A stretch of DNA of 64,000 bases from Pseudomonadota bacterium (GTDB lineage Bacteria; Pseudomonadota; Alphaproteobacteria; Micavibrionales; UBA2020): NCBI GenBank assembly GCA_021845905.1, contig JAJZVA010000002.1, positions 140,577 through 204,576 of the forward strand. The letters run 5' to 3'. The number at the start of each line of letters is the position of its first letter. Position 1 is the first letter of the stretch. Below the pieces are notes generated by a model, which did no database searches, was not told the origin of the DNA, and was given only the letters and a program-made list of their open reading frames with translations. Of the stretch, positions 42,645 through 51,409 are shown in pieces. The position numbers and the translations under genes are program-made.

Positions 42645-43942
42645 GCGGACTTCTCCTCGGGCTGTGGCGGAACGGAAACGAATCTCTTCAGGAAAGGCGC
42701 GAGCGCGGCGGCGATGCCGTCGACGACGCACGCCTGTCCCGCAACCCAGTCCTGCGCGGCGCGGCCCATGGCCGCGAAGGCGCCCGGATCGTCGAGAGCC
42801 TGCGCCAGCGTCCGGCCGAGTGCGTCCGGCCCGTCGAGGCGCAACGCGGCGGCGCGGCTTTCGAAGTCGTGGCAGATGGTGGCGAAATTGAACATATGCG
42901 GTCCGTAGAAAATCCGGCAGCCGAATTGCGCCGGTTCGATGATGTTATGCCCGCCGCGGGCAACGAACGACCCGCCCATTATACACAAAGGGGAGAGTTT
43001 ATAGAAGAGTCCGAGTTCGCCCAGCGTATCCGCGATATAAATTCCGTCCTGCGGACGCGGCAGCGCGCGCGCCGACCGCCGCGGCGCCGTCATGCCGAGG
43101 TTTTCCGCCAGCGCGGCGATTTCCGCCCCGCGTTCCGGATGGCGCGGAACGATGATGGTGAGCAGTTCCGCGCTGATTTTCCGCAAAGCCGAATGCAGTT
43201 GCAGGGCGATCTCTTCCTCGCCGGGGTGGGTCGAGGCCCAAAGGAGGCGCGGGCGGCTTCCGAGCACGGCCTCGAGTTCCGCGTATTTTTGTTCGTCGCA
43301 AGGCAGAGGCGCGGCGGCGTATTTGAGGTTGCCGGAGATCTGCACGTTTTGCGCGCCGAGCGCGGTCAGCCGCGCGGCCTCGGACTCGTTCTGCGCAAGG
43401 CAGAGCGAGAAGGCGGAGAGCAGTTCTTTGATTGCGCCGCGCAGGAAACGCCAGCGCTTGAAGGATTTTTCCGACATGCGGGCGTTGAGCAGTGCGGCGG
43501 GGATGCCGCGCTGTTTGACGGCGGCGAGCATGTTCGGCCAGAATTCCGATTCCGACCACAGGGCGAGATCAGGCCGCCAGTGATCGAGAAAGCGCGCGAC
43601 CCATTGGGGATGATCGACGGGAATATACTGGTGAAATGCGCCTTTGGGCAGACGGGCGGCCATCAGTTTTGCGGAGGTGACTGTGCCGGTTGTCACCATG
43701 ATGTGCAAGTCCGGGTCATCGGCGAGCAGTTTGTTGATCAGCGCGAGCAGGGATTGCGCTTCCCCGACGCTCGCCGCGTGGAGCCAGACCAGCGGCCCGG
43801 CATCCCGCTTTTTCACAGGGTTTCCGCGCCGCTCGTTCGCTCGCGTCGGATCTTCCTTGCCGCGTCTTTCGCGGCGTTTGAGATATGTCTCCAGCAGCGG
43901 CGCCGATGCGGCGGTCAGGGTTTTGTAAAAAGCCATCAACAT
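42641..43942 (-). CDS. waaA: 3-deoxy-D-manno-octulosonic acid transferase
   Basis: Transfers Kdo from CMP-Kdo to lipid A precursor. The 433-residue GT30 enzyme has PLVWLHAASVGEAQSLLALI with the catalytic Glu near residue 60, ALWSESEFWPNM near 130 and the late GGSFVARGGHNIIEPAQFG block. The N-terminal 12 residues are hydrophobic and anchor it to the inner membrane. Start could be ATG 43942 or 43936; neither has a clear ribosome site. First gene of the lipid A unit. Confidence 0.95.
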   Translation of the reverse strand: MLMAFYKTLTAASAPLLETYLKRRERRGKEDPTRANERRGNPVKKRDAGPLVWLHAASVGEAQSLLALINKLLADDPDLHIMVTTGTVTSAKLMAARLPKGAFHQYIPVDHPQWVARFLDHWRPDLALWSESEFWPNMLAAVKQRGIPAALLNARMSEKSFKRWRFLRGAIKELLSAFSLCLAQNESEAARLTALGAQNVQISGNLKYAAAPLPCDEQKYAELEAVLGSRPRLLWASTHPGEEEIALQLHSALRKISAELLTIIVPRHPERGAEIAALAENLGMTAPRRSARALPRPQDGIYIADTLGELGLFYKLSPLCIMGGSFVARGGHNIIEPAQFGCRIFYGPHMFNFATICHDFESRAAALRLDGPDALGRTLAQALDDPGAFAAMGRAAQDWVAGQACVVDGIAAALAPFLKRFVSVPPQPEEKSA

Positions 43943-44018
43943 GATGACAGGATGGGGTTTTTCGGCGGGATTTCAAGCTTTTCTTGCTGACGCGCGGTGA
44001 AGGGCATAAAGTGAAAGA

Positions 44019-44297
44019 ATGAGCGACAAGCAAAAAGCCATCGAAGAGCTTAAAAAACAACGCCAGCTGGCGCGCGAGCGCATCGGCCCCGAGGGCGTCA
44101 AAAAACTCGAAAAAATGGCGGCTGATTTACAGAAAAACAGAAATATGACAGTCTCTGGTGATGCGCTGACCGACGGCATGGTGCCTTATGACCGCAAGGC
44201 GGCTTTGGAAGCTTTCCAGATTTTTCTTAAAAATCATGGGGACCCCGCCGAGTTCGAGCGGCGGCTGCGCGAGATGATCGCGAAGAAGTCACACTGA
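44019..44297 (+). CDS. Small charged helical protein of unknown function
   Basis: 92 residues, strongly charged and helical (KQKAIEELKKQRQLARERIG at the start, RRLREMIAKKSH at the end), with no membrane segment. It is divergent from waaA across 76 bases. The composition and regular helices make translation likely, but I do not recognise a family and no neighbour suggests a function. Confidence 0.65.
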   Translation: MSDKQKAIEELKKQRQLARERIGPEGVKKLEKMAADLQKNRNMTVSGDALTDGMVPYDRKAALEAFQIFLKNHGDPAEFERRLREMIAKKSH

Positions 44298-44473
44298 TAC
44301 GATTCTGTTTATTCAATCCCGTGTTGATTTCTGGCAGAACGAATTTTAAAATATTATTTATTTTCAATACATTGAATTAATTTTCCGAAATAATTATTGA
44401 CATATTTAATGCTATAATATAGCTTTGCGGAGTACTTTGTTCAACAGCAGTAATTATTTGAAGGGATAAAAAA

Positions 44474-44764
44474 ATGAAACTATTTTCGTTTGATGCAAAG
44501 AAAGTCACCTTGGCCGTGAGCTTCGCACTGGCTGCCGCCGGTACCGCGGGTATGGTTCATGGCAATGATAAAGCGGAAACTTCCTTGCGGACGGAATATG
44601 GCCTTGCAGCGCAATGCACGCAAAACCAGGCCTTGAAACAGCCCTGCACGACGAAAGAACTGGAAGCCCAGGCTGTCGTCCACGCGAATGTCGGTAACCA
44701 GGTTATTTCCATGATAGGCGCGGGTATTGGTGTTGTTATGACTATTGCCGGGGCTACGCTTTAA
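44474..44764 (+). CDS. Small secreted or membrane protein of unknown function
   Basis: 96 residues with an N-terminal signal-like segment (KVTLAVSFALAAAGTAGMVHG), two cysteines (QCTQNQALKQPC), and a C-terminal hydrophobic stretch VISMIGAGIGVVMTIAGATL that could be a membrane helix. AAGGG precedes ATG 44474. The 176-base upstream region is very AT-rich and contains the palindrome TTCAAT-AC-ATTGAA at 44363-44376. It ends at a strong shared terminator. Unknown family. Confidence 0.7.
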   Translation: MKLFSFDAKKVTLAVSFALAAAGTAGMVHGNDKAETSLRTEYGLAAQCTQNQALKQPCTTKELEAQAVVHANVGNQVISMIGAGIGVVMTIAGATL

Positions 44765-44780
44765 TTCTCTACAAAACAAG

Positions 44781-44820
44781 GAACGCGCGCCCTCAAGACT
44801 GGACGCGCGTTCTTTTTTTT
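44781..44820 (+). terminator. Terminator between the small exported gene and rocD
   Basis: GAACGCGCG (44781-44789) pairs with CGCGCGTTC (44804-44812), followed by eight T residues. It lies in the convergent gap and may also serve rocD on the other strand. Confidence 0.88.
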
Positions 44821-44831
44821 GCCCTCGATTG

Positions 44832-46076
44832 TCAGCCAGCCTCGATTTCGCGCAAGACCTCGCGGAACTGGCCGAGCGCCCAGTCGATCTGCTCTTTCGA
44901 GATGATCAGCGGCGGCGCGAAGCGCACGACGGTTTCGTGCGTTTCCTTGGAGAGAATGCCGCGCGCCATCATCCTCTCGCAGACGGTGCGGGCGGAGACT
45001 TTGCCAGGCTCGAAATCGACGCCGATCCACAGGCCTTTGCCACGCACTTCGCGGATCAGCGGGCTGTTGATGCCTTTCATCTGTTCAAGCATATAGGCGC
45101 CGAGTTTGGCGGAGTTTTCGACCATGTTTTCCTCGATCAGCACGTTGAGCGCCTCGAGGCCGACCGCGCAGGCGAGCGGATTGCCGCCGAAGGTCGAGCC
45201 GTGACTGCCGGGCACGAAAAGTCCCATGACTTCTTTTGTGCCGACGACCGCCGAGACCGGCAACACGCCGCCACCCAAGGCCTTGCCCAAGATCAAAAGG
45301 TCGGGCTTGGCGTTCTCATGCTGCCATGCGAACATTTTGCCCGTGCGGCCGAGGCCGGATTGCACTTCGTCCATCACCATCAAAACGTTTTTCTCGGTGC
45401 AGAGCTTGCGCATCTGGCTGAGGAAGCCGTCGTGCGGCACCTTGATGCCCGCTTCGCCCTGTATCGGCTCGAACATCACCGCGCAGGTGTTGGGCGTGAT
45501 GGCCGCTTCGATCGCCTTGATGTCGTCGAAGGGCACGGAGACGAAGCCGGGCGTGAAGGGGCCGAAGTTTTTTCTGTAGTCCGCTTCGGAGGAAAAGCCG
45601 ATGATCGTCGTGGTGCGGCCGTGGAAGTTGCCGTTGGCGACGATGATCTCCGCTTTGTTGTCGGGGATCTTTTTGACCATGTAGCCCCATTGACGGGCGG
45701 CCTTGATCGCGGTTTCGACTGCTTCCGCGCCGGTGTTCATCGGCAGGGCGAGATCCATCTCCGCGACGCGGCAGAGCTTCTCCATGAAAGGCCCGAGCGT
45801 ATTGGAGTGATAGGCGCGCGATGTCATGGCGAGCGTCTTGGCCTGTTCGGTCAGAACCTTGATGATTCGCGGGTGCGAGTGCCCGCAGGAGACGGCAGAA
45901 TAAGCACTCATCATGTCCAGATATTTGTTTCCTTCGAGATCCCACGCGTAGACGCCCTCGGCGCGATTGAGCAATACCGGCAAGGGTTTGTAGTTCGCGG
46001 CGACGAAATGGGACTCGCGTTCGATGGCCTCTTTGGAGGAAAGAACGGATTGTTTTTGCGCTGTATTACTTGTCAT
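44832..46076 (-). CDS. rocD: Ornithine--oxo-acid aminotransferase
   Basis: PLP enzyme converting ornithine and 2-oxoglutarate to glutamate semialdehyde and glutamate. The 414-residue protein has MNTGAEAVETAIKAARQWGY, the NGNFHGRTTTIIGFSS block, and the PLP lysine in LLILGKALGGGVLPVSAV near residue 253; these are closer to ornithine than to acetylornithine aminotransferases. ATG 46076 is used because AAGGG lies eight bases upstream; a GTG at 46085 is possible. It is divergent from ald across 87 bases. Confidence 0.92.
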   Translation of the reverse strand: MTSNTAQKQSVLSSKEAIERESHFVAANYKPLPVLLNRAEGVYAWDLEGNKYLDMMSAYSAVSCGHSHPRIIKVLTEQAKTLAMTSRAYHSNTLGPFMEKLCRVAEMDLALPMNTGAEAVETAIKAARQWGYMVKKIPDNKAEIIVANGNFHGRTTTIIGFSSEADYRKNFGPFTPGFVSVPFDDIKAIEAAITPNTCAVMFEPIQGEAGIKVPHDGFLSQMRKLCTEKNVLMVMDEVQSGLGRTGKMFAWQHENAKPDLLILGKALGGGVLPVSAVVGTKEVMGLFVPGSHGSTFGGNPLACAVGLEALNVLIEENMVENSAKLGAYMLEQMKGINSPLIREVRGKGLWIGVDFEPGKVSARTVCERMMARGILSKETHETVVRFAPPLIISKEQIDWALGQFREVLREIEAG

Positions 46077-46163
46077 AACTGTCACCCTTGAATTTGATGT
46101 GAACGGGGATATAGTGGGTTGTCACGATTTATAGAAGTATCCAACTCCAGAGGAGAAAAAGCA

Positions 46164-47282
46164 ATGCTGATCGGCGTTCCCAAAGAAATCAAGACCAAAG
46201 AATTCCGCGTTGGGCTCACGCCCGCGTCAGTGCGCGAATACGTGCGCCACGGCCACGAAGTGATCGTCGAAACCAACGCCGGCCTCGGCATTCAGGCGAA
46301 CGACGAGGCGTATGTGAAGGCGGGCGCGAAGATCGCCAAAGACGCGAAAGAGGTTTTCGACAAGGCCGAGATGATCGTCAAGGTGAAAGAGCCGCAGGCG
46401 GTCGAATGCAAGATGCTGCGCAAGGGACAAATTCTTTTCACCTATCTCCACCTCGCCGCCGACGCCGAACAGGCGAAAGGATTGATCGATTCAGGCGCGA
46501 TCGCCATCGCTTACGAGACGGTGACCAGCGACCGCGGCGGCTTGCCGCTGCTCGCGCCGATGAGCGAAGTCGCCGGGCGCATGGGCGTGCATGTCGGCGC
46601 GCACAGCATGCACATCACGCGCGGCGGATCGGGCCTGCTGATCGGCGGCGTGCCGGGCGTCAAGGCGGCGGATGTCGTCGTGCTCGGCGGCGGCGTCGCG
46701 GGCACCAACGCGGCGAAGATGGCCGTCGGGCTCGAAGCCAATGTCACCATCCTCGAGAAAAACCTCGACCGCATCCGCCAACTTGAAGACCTCTTCGGCG
46801 CGCGCGCCAACATCATCTATTCGACTCACGACTCCGTCGAGCATTACGTGACCAACGCCGACCTCGTCATCGGCGCGGTGCTGGTGCCCGGCGCTCTGGC
46901 GCCGAAGCTGATCACGCGCGAACTGCTGAAAGGCATGCGCCCGAAATCGGTGATCGTCGACATCGCCATCGATCAGGGCGGCTGCGCCGAAACCTCGAAG
47001 CCGACCACGCACGACGAGCCGACCTTCGTCGTCGACAATGTCGTGCATTATTGCGTCGCCAACATGCCTGGCGCCGTGCCGCGCACCTCGGCGACCGCGC
47101 TCAACAACGCCGTGCTGCCCTATGGCCTCGAAATCGCCAACAAGGGCTGGGTCAAGGCGCTCTCCGACAACAAGCACCTGAGAAACGGCCTCACCGTTTG
47201 CAAAGGCAAGATCACGCAGGCCGAAGTCGCCCACGATCTCAAGCTTGCTTACACGAAGGCGGAAGAAAGCCTTGCGGCCTGA
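46164..47282 (+). CDS. ald: Alanine dehydrogenase
   Basis: NAD-dependent oxidative deamination of L-alanine to pyruvate. The 372-residue protein begins MLIGVPKEIKTKEFRVGLTP, has HSMHITRGGSGLLIGGVPGV in the middle and the NAD-binding VVLGGGVAGTNAAKMAVG near residue 170, then the conserved DQGGCAETSKPTTHDEPTF. ATG 46164 has AGAGGAG upstream; the frame extends 45 bases further without support. Opposed to rocD, so the pair may serve amino acid catabolism. A small Cys-rich gene follows. Confidence 0.96.
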   Translation: MLIGVPKEIKTKEFRVGLTPASVREYVRHGHEVIVETNAGLGIQANDEAYVKAGAKIAKDAKEVFDKAEMIVKVKEPQAVECKMLRKGQILFTYLHLAADAEQAKGLIDSGAIAIAYETVTSDRGGLPLLAPMSEVAGRMGVHVGAHSMHITRGGSGLLIGGVPGVKAADVVVLGGGVAGTNAAKMAVGLEANVTILEKNLDRIRQLEDLFGARANIIYSTHDSVEHYVTNADLVIGAVLVPGALAPKLITRELLKGMRPKSVIVDIAIDQGGCAETSKPTTHDEPTFVVDNVVHYCVANMPGAVPRTSATALNNAVLPYGLEIANKGWVKALSDNKHLRNGLTVCKGKITQAEVAHDLKLAYTKAEESLAA

Positions 47283-47294
47283 GGGGGCGTTTTG

Positions 47295-47465
47295 ATGATC
47301 GAGAAGCTTAAAAACATGCTTTCCGCCGCGGACGGAAAAAATCCTCCGGCGGAGAAGAAGAAAGAGCGCGACGTCATCCTGCTCGACGCCTATGAAATGG
47401 CCGACGAGGAAGAAAATGATGGAAACGGGGGCGGTTGCTGCGGCGGCTCCTGTGGCTGCGGCTAA
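47295..47465 (+). CDS. 56-residue microprotein with Gly/Cys-rich tail
   Basis: ATG 47295 opens a 56-codon frame: a Lys/Glu-rich helical N-terminal half (MIEKLKNMLSAADGKN, then ERDVILLDAYEMADEEEN) and a tail GGGCCGGSCGCG with four cysteines. It follows ald by 12 bases in the same direction, so cotranscription is likely. A GGGGG run precedes the ATG by about six bases. Tails of this type bind metals in some chaperones (for example SlyD) and resemble core peptides of azole-modified peptides, but no modifying enzyme is nearby. Translation is probable; function is unknown. Confidence 0.6.
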   Translation: MIEKLKNMLSAADGKNPPAEKKKERDVILLDAYEMADEEENDGNGGGCCGGSCGCG

Positions 47466-47475
47466 AGACCGACCC

Positions 47476-48729
47476 CTAAACCCTGATTAACCCTTCCAGC
47501 GGGCGGAACTGCGCGCTATCCGGGAAGACATGTTTTTCCACGCCCGCGAGGTCCAGATGCAGGTGGTCGACTAGCACGGCCTTCGCCGCCTGCCGCAAAT
47601 CCGTCGTCGGCGCGAGATCGCGGTTTTGATAAAGGTTGTTGCCGCCAAGCCCCGGCCATTGTGCCGCCACGCGCCCGCCGTTGACCGCGCCGCCCAATAA
47701 AAACGCAGCCGAAGCCGTGCCGTGGTCCGTGCCCGCGGTGCCGTTTTGCCGCACGGTGCGGCCGAATTCCGTCGCGGCGAGGATCACGGTTTTCGACCAG
47801 TGTTCGCCGAGAGAATCTTTCAGCGCGCCGAAACCCGCGTCGAGCGCGGCGAGGTTGTTGGCGAGCGGGCCGAACTTCGTGCCCTGATTGAAGTGCGTGT
47901 CCCAGCCGTTGATCTCCATCGTGGCGATGCGCGGGCCTTTGGGGTCGGAGAGGATCTTGCCGACCGCCGCCGCGGTTTTCTGCATCGCCATCCTGTTTTG
48001 CAGGTTGCCGCCGTTGCCCATCTTCCTCATGGCGTCCGGCCCGCCGAGCGCCTGATCGGCGATATGATGCACGTCGACGGCTTCATTGAGGGTTTCTTCG
48101 AACATTTTATCCTTCCTGTACATCTTGTCGAGCAGGATGAGCATGGTGTCCGACGGCATGCCGAAGACGTCGGGCGCCCAGGTCGCGACTTCCACTTTGC
48201 CCTGCAGCGAGAGCGGGATCGATTGCCCGACGGCGAGTCCGAGCTTGCCGTCGCGCCTGCCGTAGAGCGCCAGCGCGCGGTTGAGCCAGCCGGTCGGGAG
48301 TGCGTGCGGCGCGTCGCCGCCCGATTCGAGCACGTTCTGCCCGTCGAAGTGCGAGCGCATGCGGTAAGGCGTGGCGACGGCCTGCAGGGCGATCGCCTCT
48401 TTCGCCCGGAACATGCCGGTGAAGGCGGCAAGGTTGTCGTGCGCGCCGTAGAAATCGTCGAGCTCCTGATAATCGCCGGGCTTGAGTCCGATGCCGTTCC
48501 GCATTTCGATGTAGTGCGGATCGCCGTAAGGAGGAATGACGTTGAGGCCGTCCATCGCGCCGCGCAGGATGATGAAGATGAAGCGCGCATCGACCGGCGC
48601 GGAGGCAAAAGCGACGCGGATGCCGGAAAACATCGTTCCGGCGAACATCGCTCCGGCGCCAAGCGCGCCGAAGCCTTGCAGCACGCGGCGGCGGGATATG
48701 TTTTTATCGCTCGTTTTTTCATCGGTCAT
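47476..48729 (-). CDS. DUF1501 family Tat-exported protein
   Basis: 417 residues. The N-terminus holds a twin-arginine signal, SRRRVLQGFGALGAGAMF, at about residues 12-30. The remainder carries the DUF1501 pattern, including INGWDTHFNQGTKFGPLANN and ILAATEFGRTVRQNGTAGTD followed by HGTASAAFLLGGAV, blocks related to the alkaline-phosphatase/sulfatase fold. Start at ATG 48729 with AGAGGAG upstream. It lies five bases after the DUF1800 gene, and the two families are commonly paired. Function is unknown; envelope location is inferred from the signal. Confidence 0.87.
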   Translation of the reverse strand: MTDEKTSDKNISRRRVLQGFGALGAGAMFAGTMFSGIRVAFASAPVDARFIFIILRGAMDGLNVIPPYGDPHYIEMRNGIGLKPGDYQELDDFYGAHDNLAAFTGMFRAKEAIALQAVATPYRMRSHFDGQNVLESGGDAPHALPTGWLNRALALYGRRDGKLGLAVGQSIPLSLQGKVEVATWAPDVFGMPSDTMLILLDKMYRKDKMFEETLNEAVDVHHIADQALGGPDAMRKMGNGGNLQNRMAMQKTAAAVGKILSDPKGPRIATMEINGWDTHFNQGTKFGPLANNLAALDAGFGALKDSLGEHWSKTVILAATEFGRTVRQNGTAGTDHGTASAAFLLGGAVNGGRVAAQWPGLGGNNLYQNRDLAPTTDLRQAAKAVLVDHLHLDLAGVEKHVFPDSAQFRPLEGLIRV

Positions 48730-48733
48730 GGCG

Positions 48734-50122
48734 CTATCTCCTCTGGAATTCGGGGCTGGAGAACAAAAGGGTGACCGCTTCCTCGACGCTGCCGGCATTG
48801 AGCACGGCGGCGCGCGTTTCGCCGGAAGCGACGGGGCCGATGGTGTTTTTCATCAGGTAGCTCGGGTTGACGCGCGACTGCAAAAAGCGCCCTGCCATGC
48901 GGGCGATGTTGATGCGCTGCAAAAGCGCTTCGGCGCTCATCCAGTCGGCGGCTTTGTCGCTCCATCCGGCGGGCGAGGGCGCGGTGAAGGGCATTTGCCC
49001 CAGCATGCGCAAGGGGCCGACGATCTGTTGATCTTTCAGTTTTCCGCCCAGGTCGCCCGCGCGCAGGACGGAGAGAATGTAATCGTTCGGCGTCTTGAGC
49101 TTGGCGAGCGGATGCGCCCAGGATTCCTTCATGTTGATCAGCGCGCGGTAAACGGGCATCAGGGCGCCGTTGTGCGCGTTATAGGCGTGCGCGAGCTGCG
49201 CGACGGCGGCGGGCGGCGGGTTGTCGGCGATGAAATGGCGCGCCAGCTTGGTGGCGAGGAATGTCCCCGTCGTCGGGTGACGGGCTAGAACCTGAAGCGC
49301 CTGTTCGCCTTCGCGCACGCCTGCGTCGTGATAGATTTTGCCGAGAAAAACCTTGTCGCCCGGCTCGTGCATCCAGGGGGCGAAGAAAAACCCGCTGCCG
49401 TCGCCCTTGCCGTTGCGGTCGACCGTCCAGCCGGTGAGGATCTTGGAGAATTCCGTCACGTCCGACTGCGTGTAGCCGCCGTCGACGCCGATCGAATGCA
49501 GTTCCATCGTTTCGCGGGCGAGGTTTTCGTTGAGGCCCTTGTGCTGTTTCAGTCCGGCTTTCGAGTGCGGGCCCATGGAAATCTGGTTGTCGAGATAGAC
49601 AACCATCGCCGGATGGCGCGTCGCGGCGTGCAAAAGATCGTGGAAGTTGCCGAGAATATGCGGGCGGATCGCCTCCTGCACGTAGGGCGCGATCAGTGCG
49701 ATGTCTCCGCCCTTGGAGGTCGAGACGGTGAAGTGATTGGTCCAGAAGAGGACGAGGCGCTCGAAGAACGGCGCCGGCGACTGCGCGGCGGCGCGCGTCA
49801 TGTCCGCGACCTGGCGGGCGAAGGTTTGATATTTCGTCTTGTTGACCGATTTGATTTCATCGGCGAGTTGCGTTCTGGCGTCCGCGTCGGCGGCGTTCTT
49901 CTCTTCCATGCGGTCGCGCTTGAGGGTTTGCATCGCGCTTTTTGTCGCGGCGATCGCCTGCATGGTCGTGGGGATGCCTTTCGGCGCGGCGCTTTGCGCA
50001 AAGCGCGGATCTAGCTGGCTTTCCAGCCACTGACGCGGATTTTTGATGGTGTCGAAATCGCCCGGCGCGGCGCCGAGGCCGAAGCGCGTGACGGCTGTGA
50101 ACGTGTCTTTATGGGCTGTCAT
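48734..50122 (-). CDS. DUF1800 family protein
   Basis: 462 residues with AVTRFGLGAAPGDFDTIKNP at the start, RLVLFWTNHFTVSTSKGGDI near residue 130, NENLARETMELHSIGVDGGY near 215 and the FSKILTGWTVD block, all typical of DUF1800. No signal peptide is visible, so it may be exported with its Tat-carrying DUF1501 partner. It is divergent from the MoxR/Bat operon; a perfect CtrA-type box lies between them. Molecular role unknown. Confidence 0.87.
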   Translation of the reverse strand: MTAHKDTFTAVTRFGLGAAPGDFDTIKNPRQWLESQLDPRFAQSAAPKGIPTTMQAIAATKSAMQTLKRDRMEEKNAADADARTQLADEIKSVNKTKYQTFARQVADMTRAAAQSPAPFFERLVLFWTNHFTVSTSKGGDIALIAPYVQEAIRPHILGNFHDLLHAATRHPAMVVYLDNQISMGPHSKAGLKQHKGLNENLARETMELHSIGVDGGYTQSDVTEFSKILTGWTVDRNGKGDGSGFFFAPWMHEPGDKVFLGKIYHDAGVREGEQALQVLARHPTTGTFLATKLARHFIADNPPPAAVAQLAHAYNAHNGALMPVYRALINMKESWAHPLAKLKTPNDYILSVLRAGDLGGKLKDQQIVGPLRMLGQMPFTAPSPAGWSDKAADWMSAEALLQRINIARMAGRFLQSRVNPSYLMKNTIGPVASGETRAAVLNAGSVEEAVTLLFSSPEFQRR

Positions 50123-50224
50123 GATATGTTCCGGTTATTATTCCGAAGGTGCCTTATCCTTTCATTATCGCCCTCCAAAGCTTAATGGCGCATTACCTTC
50201 AACATTAAATAAATCCAATGCGCC

Positions 50225-50239
50225 TTAACTGATCGTTAA
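50225..50239. promoter_or_regulatory. CtrA-type box (TTAA-N7-TTAA)
   Basis: TTAACTGATCGTTAA, followed by C, is a perfect TTAA-N7-TTAAC match. It lies between the divergent DUF1800 gene (103 bases away) and moxR (133 bases away). A near match, TTAATGGCGCATTAC, starts at 50182. Target assignment to either operon is open. Confidence 0.5.
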
Positions 50240-50371
50240 CCGGGATTTGAGGTTGTAGCATGTGTAAGCTCCTTGTAAGTTTTCCTTGATATAAAAGGAT
50301 AATAGTTACATGTGCGTTGTCCCGTCACGGCAACTTTCGAATCTTTTGAACAACGGAAGACAGGTGCAAAC

Positions 50372-51397
50372 ATGAATACGGCAAAACCGCAGATTGCGAC
50401 AAACAAGATAGGCGAAAGCGATACAGGCAGAAGAGGCGCGCCACAAAAGCTCGCCGGACTGAAAAACGTTATCGAAAGCCGGATTATCGGCCAGAAGAAC
50501 CTGATCTGGAACATGATCATCTGCCTTTTGTGCGACGGTCACATGCTGATCGAAGGCATGCCGGGCCTCGCCAAAACCACGGCGGCGAAAGCGCTGGCCG
50601 AAGGGGTCGAGGGCGATTTCCATCGCATCCAGTTCACGCCCGATCTTCTGCCGTCAGACCTGATCGGCACGGAGATCTACGTGCACGAGAAGAGCGACTT
50701 CACTTTCCGCAAAGGCCCGATCTTCAACAACATCCTGCTCGCCGACGAGATCAACCGCGCCCCCGCCAAGGTGCAGTCCGCGCTCTTGGAGGCGATGGAG
50801 GAAAAGCAGGTCACGGTCGGCCACGAAACCTATAAGCTGCCGGAACTTTACATGGTGCTGGCGACGCAAAATCCCATCGAGCAGGAAGGCACGTACAATT
50901 TGCCCGAAGCGCAGCTCGACCGCTTTTTGATGCATACCGTCGTGGATTACCCGACGGCGGAGGAAGAGCGCAAGATTCTCGATTACGACGAAAACCGCCG
51001 TAAGAAACCCGCAGCCCCGCAAGCGAACATCTCCGTCTCCTCCCAGGCGGAGGTGTTCGCGGCACGGCGCGCTTGCGCGGAGATTCATATCGATGAAAAA
51101 CTCAAGGAATATATCGTCTCCCTGGTGACGGCGACGCGCGAGGCCGAAAGGTATGACACCAGACTGACGGACTGGATCCGTCACGGCGCGTCCCCCCGCG
51201 CCACCCTCGCGCTGCTGCGTGCCGCCAAGGCGCGGGCGTGGATGGAGGATTGCGACTACGTCTCGCCGCACCACATCCACGCCGTCGCGCCCGACATCCT
51301 GCGCCACCGCATCATTCCGTCTTTCGAGGCCGAAGCGGAAAACGTATCGCGCGGCGACATCGTGGCGCAACTGCTGGACGTGGTGGCGATTCCCTAA
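50372..51397 (+). CDS. MoxR-type AAA ATPase
   Basis: 341 residues. Walker A GMPGLAKTTAAKALAEGVEG near residue 63 has the GLAKT form usual in MoxR proteins. Walker B with LADEINRAPAKVQSALLEAM follows, then ATQNPIEQEGTYNLPEAQLD. MoxR ATPases act as chaperones for VWA-domain partners, and two VWA proteins follow in this operon. ATG 50372 is preferred over an upstream frame because the earlier codons overlap the promoter region. First gene of moxR-DUF58-DUF4381-batA-batBC-batD. Confidence 0.92.
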   Translation: MNTAKPQIATNKIGESDTGRRGAPQKLAGLKNVIESRIIGQKNLIWNMIICLLCDGHMLIEGMPGLAKTTAAKALAEGVEGDFHRIQFTPDLLPSDLIGTEIYVHEKSDFTFRKGPIFNNILLADEINRAPAKVQSALLEAMEEKQVTVGHETYKLPELYMVLATQNPIEQEGTYNLPEAQLDRFLMHTVVDYPTAEEERKILDYDENRRKKPAAPQANISVSSQAEVFAARRACAEIHIDEKLKEYIVSLVTATREAERYDTRLTDWIRHGASPRATLALLRAAKARAWMEDCDYVSPHHIHAVAPDILRHRIIPSFEAEAENVSRGDIVAQLLDVVAIP

Positions 51398-51409
51398 AAG
51401 AGGCGCGCC

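Noticed and set aside
44396-44417. TTGACA followed by TATAAT as a promoter for the small gene at 44474
   Set aside because: The two elements are only 10 bases apart, too close for sigma-70; one of them may still be used with another partner.
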